Shown here in pieces: positions 56,481 to 64,000 of a stretch of 64,000 bases of DNA. How positions within the stretch are numbered: the stretch's first letter is position 1; every line of letters begins with the position of its first letter. The notes beneath the pieces are model-generated. The model ran no database searches, was not told where the DNA came from, and was given only the letters and a program-made list of their open reading frames with translations. Source of the DNA: Loxodes magnus (Eukaryota; Ciliophora; Karyorelictea; Loxodida; Loxodidae); NCBI GenBank assembly GCA_946699065.1, contig CAMPDV010000040.1, positions 744,001-808,000 on the forward strand. The letters are read 5' to 3'. A program made the translations under genes and the position numbers.

Positions 56481-59225
56481 AAAAATAAAAGCTAAATTTT
56501 GAAATAATTTAACAAACTAGTTAATAAAAGAGAATAACTTATCATAACTCTTTTGAATAATGATCAAATATTTTAATTTATAAAATTGATGGTTACTAAT
56601 AAAATTTTATTTATAAAATGCTTAGAATTTAAAAATTTTAAAGAAATAAAATAAACATTTTTCATCGCTATTTAACGCATAGAAACAGATTATGATTTAT
56701 TAAAACGAGATTAATGAGATATAAAAGTATTATATTATATCAAAAATGAATATTTATATCTAAATAATAAAATCAAATTAAAAAAGCAGGAAGGTTTTAT
56801 AAAGATAACCTTATTTGCTAAATTTAGAAAAAAATGATAAAGATCTAAATTTCTCAAATATTCAATGAGCTTAATTTATTAAAACTTGCTCAAATAATAA
56901 CACAAGTTTAGAATTAAAAACGGATAAATAAACATCTTATAAATGTAAATATAATTAGTTTTTAGATAGTAAGCAAATTAAAATTAAAAGTATGCTTTTA
57001 AACAAAAATTATTTTTATTAAGAAATATAATTGTAGAGCATAATTAGATCAAATTAGTTGAAATAATTATAAATAATTAAAAATACTTTTCCAGAATATA
57101 GATTATTAGCAAATATATTAAGCTAAAAAGGTAAAATTTATGAACATTTGCTATTTTAAAGCTGGTTTAAATATTCATTTTTAGTTTTTTTTTCCACTTC
57201 AAACTACTTAACTCTGTTCCATATTTTCTTTCTCTTTACTTTTGTTAAACATCATAGATATTTTGTATATTTATAAAAATAGTTATAACAATATAATTCT
57301 GAAATGACCTGAAAATTCATAGACTACTAAAGTAAGATAAATAAGCATTTTGTTTCCTAATTTTCATGGAAGAAAATAAAAATTACTAAAAGCTAGGTTT
57401 GTCTTCTATAGAGGATATTTATTATCTAGCCTTTAACAGTAATATTTCATAAATGAAGCTTAATATTTGTAAGTTCTAGTTAATATTATAAAACAATACC
57501 TTTTTCTGAAATTTAAGCTCCATGTACTATGGTAAATTATAACCGAGAAACTTATAATCTCTCTTTAAAAAGCATATTATAATAGCAAACTATAAAGTCT
57601 GATAAAGTTAAGTAAATATCTATTAAGATATTGCTTCATTATTTCTATCTAAATTGAATGCTGCTAAGTTTAAATCTCTAAAGAAAATCCTGTTTTAGTA
57701 TACTTAAAGGATTTGAAATTATTTATAGAATAAGAGAATTATTTAAATAAAAGAGAAATAATCAACTTATAGCCTTATAATCATACTTCCCTTATAAGTA
57801 AAACTTGCTAGGCTTTAGTGTATGAATATGCTTAACGATTAGATTTAGATCTTATTTAAGTAATTACTAATAAAGCTAACGCTAATTTAAGCTAATTTAG
57901 ATTATATAGCGAAATAAGCTAGAAAGCTATGTAACTAATTAATAAAGCCTAATAATAATTTATACTTATATCTTAAGTAAATATAAGTCTCTTCTTTTAC
58001 TTTTCTATTCAAATATTTAATTAAAAGCTTTTCCTTTTTAAATTAGAAGGATTATTCTAATAAGTATTTTATCTTTGAATAACCTAGCTATTTATTTAAA
58101 GGTTTTAGAGATTGGGGGATCTAAATGTGGGAATAAATAGGCTGCATAGAGGTTTGTTTAACTTTAAGGTTTGTACAAGCTTTCCCTAGAATGTTAAACT
58201 AAGTAGATCAATAAATTCCCAGCTATTACATAGAAAATCTTTAAATTACTGATTGCTAGCTTTGTTAAAAAAGGATTACAAGTAGCATACTCATAAGTGG
58301 ATTAGATTTCTTTTTTATGAAGAAATTAAGAGATATTCAGCATAAAGCATCTGCTTTCAGAGCTATTTAAAATTAGCTTTTTATTAGAAAAAATGTGAGT
58401 AAAAGTGAAAGTCACTAGTAACTATATTAGATCATTAATATTTGAAGCAACAATCCAAAAGGACTAAAGATGTTGTCATCTATGTAGCTATCTAATTCAA
58501 AACTTATTGAATTAGTTAAAGACAGATAGCTAAAATATTAATAAATGCGCTATTTTGAAAGAGGCTGCTAAAATCTTTCCTATTACTAAAAAAAACCTTT
58601 GATATTTAAATAAAGCAAAGCTTCTAAATGGATCAGTTGTAAATTTATCTATAATCAAAAGGCAAAAAATAGTTAATTGGTAGTAAAATATAAATCTAAC
58701 TAAAAGAAGCTTTAGCTTCTAAAAAGGCTAAGATTACTATCTTATGCTTTCAATCAAAAAGTAGCAAAAAAAGAAAATAATAGGAATTAATAAAATAATA
58801 ATATAAATAAGGAACTAAGATATAAGTAAAAGCATGCTAAAGCTAAATGAAAATATATTTATATCTTATCTTATTTACTTCTATCTTCTATTAAGAGTCT
58901 TAGATATAATCTCTACATTTATTTAGTTATAAGTTACTTTATTTTAAATAGCTTAGTTATTAAATTATTGATAAGCTTAGTCAGATATAAATACTGAAGA
59001 AAAGGATTTACTATTTCAAGAGCCTTGGATTTTAAAATCGTTTAGATTTTGAATGGTGAGAGAAGAGAATTTTGCATAAGAAAAGAGAGAATAAAATTGA
59101 TTCTAAGGATGAAGAATGGGTTATAAAGAAGGTCTAATTAGTTTCTTGAAATAAAAAATAAATAAGTTAGAGTAAGAAAGGAAAGGATGTAATTTTAATT
59201 TTAATTAAGTTAATTTAAAATAAAA
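56481..59225. other. 2.7-kb gene-poor stretch
   Basis: The first ~500 bases belong to the duplication. Further on there are UGA-free ORFs (for example around 57600-57980 on the plus strand), but none has a recognisable motif, and chance ORFs are long when only UGA stops. The last part must hold the CCT8 promoter. Confidence 0.5.
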
Positions 59226-60815
59226 ATGTAGTTTGGTGGAGGTCTGCAAGACTTACTAAAAGAAGGTTCACGCCATTTTACTGGCTTAGAATAAGCAGTT
59301 TTACGTAATATTGAAGCTTGTAAACAACTTACTTAAATCACAAAAACTTCTTTAGGGCCTCATGGAATGAACAAGATTGTAGTCAATCATATTGACAAAA
59401 TTTTTATGACTTCAGATGCAGCTACAATTGTCAAAGAGATGGAAGTAGTTCATCCTGCAGCCAAAATGTTATGTCTTGCAGCCTAAAGATAATAAGAAGA
59501 TTACGCAGATGGTGCAAACACTTTATTGTCACTTAGTGGTGAGTTGCTTAGTAACGCTGAAGTTTTAATAAGAATGGGCATTCATCCTAACTATATAGTA
59601 AATGGATATAAAAAAGCTATGCAAGCTGTACTTTAAAAAATCGAAGAAAAAGTACACTATTAAATAGGAGATTTGCAAGATGCTAACTAGGTACTTCCTA
59701 CACTAAAATCAATCTTAGGATCTAAATTCTATGGATAAGAAGATATCTTAGCTCCTTTAGTAACTGAAGCTTGCGTTAATTCATTTAAAAATTAATAATT
59801 CGATACTGACAATATAAGAGTTGCCAAAGTATTAGGAGGCTCTATTTGGGACTCTTAACTAGTTTGTGGTATGGTACTTACGAGAGAAACTGAAGGAAGT
59901 ATACGTAAGATGGAAAATTGCAAAATTGCAGTTTTTGGATGCCCTCTTGATCCTTAAAATAGTGATACAAAATCTACAGTTCTAATAAAAAACGCAGAAG
60001 AGTTACAGAATTACTCTATATCTGAAGAGAATAACACTAAGAACATCATAAATGATATATGCGACTCAGGAATTAACACTATCATTGTAGGTGGAACTAT
60101 ACATGAGATGTGCCTTCATTTTCTAGAAAGAAGAAATGTATTAGTTTTCAAATGCTAGTCTAAATTCGATTTAAGAAGAATCTGCAGAGTTGTAGGAGCT
60201 TAGGCAATTCCAAAGTTGTGCAAACCTACATAAGAAGAATTAGGAAGTGCAGATCTAATTGAGCAGCAAGAAATAGGAAACACGAAAGTAACAATAATAA
60301 AAAATAAATCATCATTGATTAACACTATTGTTTTGAGAGGATCCAGTAGAAACACAATGGAAGATGCAGAACGTGCTATTGATGCAGCAGTTAATGCATT
60401 TAAATAAGCTACTAAAAGTCAGAAATATCTACCTGGTGCGGGTGCGACAGAAATATGGCTTGCAAAATACATAAAAGAACTAGCTGGTAACGAGCCATCT
60501 TTAGATTAATATTCAATGCATAAATTCTCTGAAGCCTTAGAAATTGTTCCAAGAATGATAGCTGAAAATGCTGGACTAAATGCTAATAAAACAATAAGCA
60601 AGCTTTATCAATCGGCAGGTGGTATTGACGTTGAGTCAGGAAACGTAGTTGAGAATCCTTTAATTTATGATCATTTAGAGACAAAGAAAAATTCAATTAA
60701 ATTAGCTGCAGAAGCTGCTATGACACTTTTAAGAGTAGATCAAATTATAATGTCCAAACCAGCAGGAGGTCCTAAGCCTAGAGAAGCAAAAGCACCTGAT
60801 CACGAAGATGATTGA
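59226..60815 (+). CDS. CCT8: Chaperonin CCT/TRiC theta subunit
   Basis: 529 residues, no intron, UGA stop; family length is ~550. N-terminal FGGGLQDLLKEGSRHFTGLE, ATP-site LGPHGMNKIVVNH, CCT8-specific block TSDAATIVKEMEVVHPAAKM, nucleotide loop YADGANTLL, apical domain with SIWDSQLVCGMVL, and equatorial C-terminal part with LPGAGATEIWLAKYI and GGIDVESGNVVENPL. It is one of the eight subunits of the cytosolic chaperonin that folds actin and tubulin. The loop reads ADGA where CCT subunits usually have GDGT; the catalytic Asp is kept. All Trp in this gene use UGG. UAA/UAG provide many of the Gln. Confidence 0.96.
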
Positions 60816-62534
60816 GGAAAATGAAATTTATAAATCTTCTAATATTTTAATACTAATAAAAACATATCATTCCATAAATCATTTTGCATCATAGCCATAT
60901 ACTTTTATTAATAAACCTTTAATCATTTTAATACAAAATAGAAAGTTATATTACAGTATGAAAATTGAACATAATGGAAATAATTTAGCATTAGGTGTTA
61001 GTGTTATGATGTAATACTTATTATAGTTGACAGAGTGTCGAAATGTCCAAAAGATACTTTTTATTAACTTTAATAAACTAATATAATATGATTAAGCTGA
61101 TAAGTATAAAGATTGGATGGAAAGGTCTTTTAATATCCCAGATTAAATGGCATATAATAAAAAGAGATATTTCTAAAAAACGCAATTTTTCTCTAAGTTG
61201 TATGAAATCTTAACTATATATTTTGTCTCATTCTCCATATAATAAATATAATTTGATTAGGATTTATTTTTCAATAAATAAAATGAAAATAATTATTCTT
61301 CTAGATCAATAATAAAAGCTATCACTAATCATTGATATACTTTATTTTAATTATGATCATTTACTTAATAACTTTTCCTCCATTTAAGCATCATATACAA
61401 ATAAACTAGTAATAGTAGTTATTTGATTCGTTTTAAATGTTTATAACTATTCAGCTTAAAAGATAATTATTTTGATTGTGAATCTAGATAATAAAAGTTC
61501 CATCATTAAACAAGCAGGTTGAATGCATATGATTAGTTGGAGCAATTCTGAGTTTAATTTGAAGTCTTAATCATTTTTAATATTCTATTTACTTATGAAA
61601 ACTATATTTAGATTAGTTTAATTAACCTTTTCTTGTTTGAATATCCTCTACTAATATAATCGTTTATATAAGCATTTGCTTAATTGATTTTATTGATTAT
61701 TGATAAATAACATAATTAACAGATTTGTCAAATGGTTATATAGTAAAGAGATAATAAGGGAGTAGTATTTTAAAGATTAGTTAACTACTTTATTTTTAGT
61801 GTGATAAGGCAAATACTATACAGGTTTAAATTAAAGTTCTTAAGTTTATTTTATATAATACTAGAACAAAAAGCTTAGTGAAAGTTGAGATTTTAAGTGA
61901 TAAAATCTTAAATTCTAAGTATAATATACATATAAATACATTCGAAAGTAAGCATAGAGTCATGGTATTACTAAAAAGGCAATCTACTTGCTTTTAGATA
62001 TATAATAATTTACAAGTAGTAGTTTCATATTATAATCTTAGCTTACTTTCTAATTAGTTGAATATAACAGATATACTTTATTTTCTATTTTGATATGCTT
62101 CTCAATGTTTTTAATATGATAGTCCATTTTCATACTTTAGCAGATTCCTTATTATTTGTGTAGTTTTCTAGGTGTGTTATTTATATTCTGCTTGATCTTG
62201 CAGCTTTATTAAAAATTAAAGAAATTAGTTTATGCAATTAAATGCTTCTGCTTTTAGATCTGAATTGGTAAATAGTTGAATTAACATTCTAATAAGTTTT
62301 TAAAGTATTGAATCTTATAAAAATTGATTAAATCATAGTTAACAAGAAAGCAGTCGATACAAACTAAATAAAATAGCTATGAAGAGCTTTAAAGCAACTA
62401 TAAGATTGATAGGCACTTCACGTATTAAATAAGTATTAAATTTACTATCTTTTAAAAAGTTCAAAACTAAGTAAGATAATTTAAAACGCTAAGATATGCT
62501 TTATATTATAAAGTGCTTATGAAACATTTGGCAA
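60816..62534. other. Intergenic between convergent genes
   Basis: AT-rich; bordered by two 3' ends. No gene seen. Confidence 0.5.
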
Positions 62535-64000
62535 TCAGGTTTTTATTTCTGATACATAACTCTAACCTATAAACTTAGGAACTTGAAAATTGTATTAATC
62601 CATTTATTACTGCAGCTTATTTATCTTCCACAGTCCTAGAAACGCTTTTCTTTATTAGTTTTCTTCATTTAATAATCTCTTTTTATGCATTTTTTATATG
62701 TAGTGTGCTTTAATAAAATTGCTATTTTTTCCACTTTTTTACAGCTTATCTTGAGTTAAGGTTTTAGAAGGCTAAAAATTAGTTTAAGATAGTTACTCAA
62801 ATTTCCTTTTATTTTAATTTGAAGCTATCTCTAATTTTTCTCGACACTGCTGAATTTATTTTTATATTTGAATGTTATTTCTTGAAAAAGCTCTACTTTA
62901 GTTATCCGTCAAATCTATTGTTGAATTATTAATTGAGACAGGCGCTGTAGAAACTCTTTTTTATTTATTCATCTGAAAAGTTTACTAAAGATTTGAGTTA
63001 CTTTAAAGTACTTTTTCCTACTTTATTGCATTCTCATCCCATGTTGAGAAAAGATTTTTAAACTATCTTTTTAGATGCTAGCCACTAATAAAACATTGTA
63101 TTGAGAGTTCTACTTTTAGTTTTTAATCGAAAATTTACGAAACTGCTGAATTACTTCTCTTCTTCGATTAAGCAGATTTTATTTTCCTTTCATTTTGTAT
63201 TTTTATAAACTTTTATGCCTCATTTCTGCTTAAATAGATTTGTCTAACTCTTTAAATTTAACTTTAATTGCATCTGGATTTTTTTAAATGTTTACTTTCT
63301 ATCATTTACTCTGTCTATGTTTTAAATAGTTGAGTAACATTTTGGAATTTAGTCTTCAACTCTTGACTCTCTCTTTGCTAGCTAATTTATTTTTAAGTTT
63401 CTTAATCAATTAATGAATCTTTTTCTTCTTACTGTGGACTTAGATTTTAAAACAGAGTTTAAAATAATGGAGTTTTTTCTTAGAATTCCTTATTTTTTTA
63501 TTATATTAATTGCGTTTTAAAATTGTAAATAGATTTTTTAGATTGGCTATTAAATTAATTATCCTTATTAGTATCGACAACACTATCTCTTACTTTCACT
63601 TTATATCCTTCTTACATTTCTCAAGTTTTAATGCTTTGGTCATGTTTTATTTAGTTTAATTCTTCTTAAATCTATTAAGTTTCTTTTTTGTCAGAAGGCT
63701 TTAATAGTTCTGTCGAACTTTCTTTTTTATTTGGTTCGACATTTTAGATAGAAGATCTTATTGTTTTAGATATTTAATTATTACACTTCTTTTTCTTCTG
63801 TGAATAATTAGTTGAGTTGTCAGTAAAAGTAAAAACACTTGATCGTCTTCTTAGCATATTGAGCCTTTGCTAAACTTGAATTGCATTTGTTTTGTTTATA
63901 TTGAGAAGTTCATCTTGTTCTTAAGAGAATGTTTTAGCCTTTCTTTAAATAGCCACTTTTCTTTCATTTTTTTTGCTCAATAGGTTTTTAATGCTTTCCT
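62535..64000 (-). CDS. Unknown Gln/Lys/Ser-rich protein, 5' end outside the window
   Basis: 488 codons of the 3' part, open to the window edge, UGA stop. The sequence is rich in Gln (mostly UAA/UAG), Lys, Ser and Asn and looks disordered. It has basic SR-like sites (MLRRRSSVFTF, KKRSNSAVSQIF, KRVSTAPVSI) that could be phosphorylated, and short helical parts (LKTKFQNVTQLFKTQ, LLNEENQQRKAFLGLWKINK). It resembles ciliate cytoskeletal or signalling proteins only in composition; no domain recognised. UGA gives Trp in KTWEMQ. Confidence 0.65.

Larger units (their letters stand above)
53985..57000. repeat. Segmental duplication, copy 2
   Basis: Pair of 43613-46600, same orientation, about 10 kb away. 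It contains a broken gene A, gene B with a frameshift near its end, and a zinc-knuckle family ORF absent or deleted from copy 1. Confidence 0.8.

Noticed and set aside
57590..57990. Plus-strand UGA-free frame with coding-like words
   Set aside because: No motif and intergenic base composition; when only UGA stops, frames of 100-130 codons arise by chance in AT-rich DNA.
1..64000. Telomere repeats, gene-sized chromosome ends
   Set aside because: No C4A2/C4A4-type repeat runs are present; the window is internal to a long chromosome or contig.

Overview
The window comes from a ciliate nuclear genome, most likely a karyorelictean (Loxodes- or Parduczia-like). The main evidence is the genetic code. 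In every conserved gene UAA and UAG read as Gln. UGA reads as Trp at positions where the family has Trp, for example LWTGKQ of the Pol III largest subunit, WD repeats of a GRWD1-like protein and the FW motif of a kinase. Most genes nevertheless end at UGA. Introns are tiny (16-24 nt where well supported), GT...AG, and each one restores a conserved motif when removed. DNA is AT-rich, intergenic regions are long and very AT-rich, and genes sit far apart on both strands.

Layout. 0.9-3.8 kb: a zinc-knuckle coiled-coil gene (minus) that overlaps an unknown plus ORF, then gene-poor DNA. 3.8-8.8 kb (plus): a protein kinase, a PC4/SUB1 coactivator, a possible small secreted protein and a multi-KH RNA-binding protein. 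11.5-19.3 kb (minus): RING/B-box/kelch protein, a small basic ORF, full-length Pol III subunit RPC1, an unknown protein. 19.6-28.4 kb (plus): SFI1-like centrin-repeat protein, LRR protein, membrane-anchored bZIP factor, an MGNC ankyrin-like protein and an F-box/ankyrin protein. 29.4-31.4 kb (minus): potassium channel with cyclic-nucleotide-binding domain. 35.4-36.5 kb (plus): multi-spanning membrane protein with a PAS-like tail. 37.7-39.3 kb (minus): GRWD1-like ribosome-assembly WD protein. 40.9-42.6 kb (plus): TRAF-type zinc-finger protein. 43.6-57.0 kb: repeat-rich accessory region with a duplicated module (gene A, gene B), further and partly broken copies of the zinc-knuckle family, and a secreted two-domain bacterial-type peptidoglycan amidase (minus). 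59.2-60.8 kb: CCT8 chaperonin subunit. 62.5-64 kb: 3' part of an unknown gene (minus).

The conserved genes serve ordinary eukaryotic functions (transcription, RNA binding, ribosome assembly, folding, ubiquitin signalling, ion transport) and form no operon. The points most worth a second look are: the ambiguous stop codes, including several genes whose family-like end is at UAA rather than UGA; the zinc-knuckle family with its intact and broken copies; the A-B duplication; and the bacterial-type amidase, in which one UGA decides between a one-domain and a two-domain protein.
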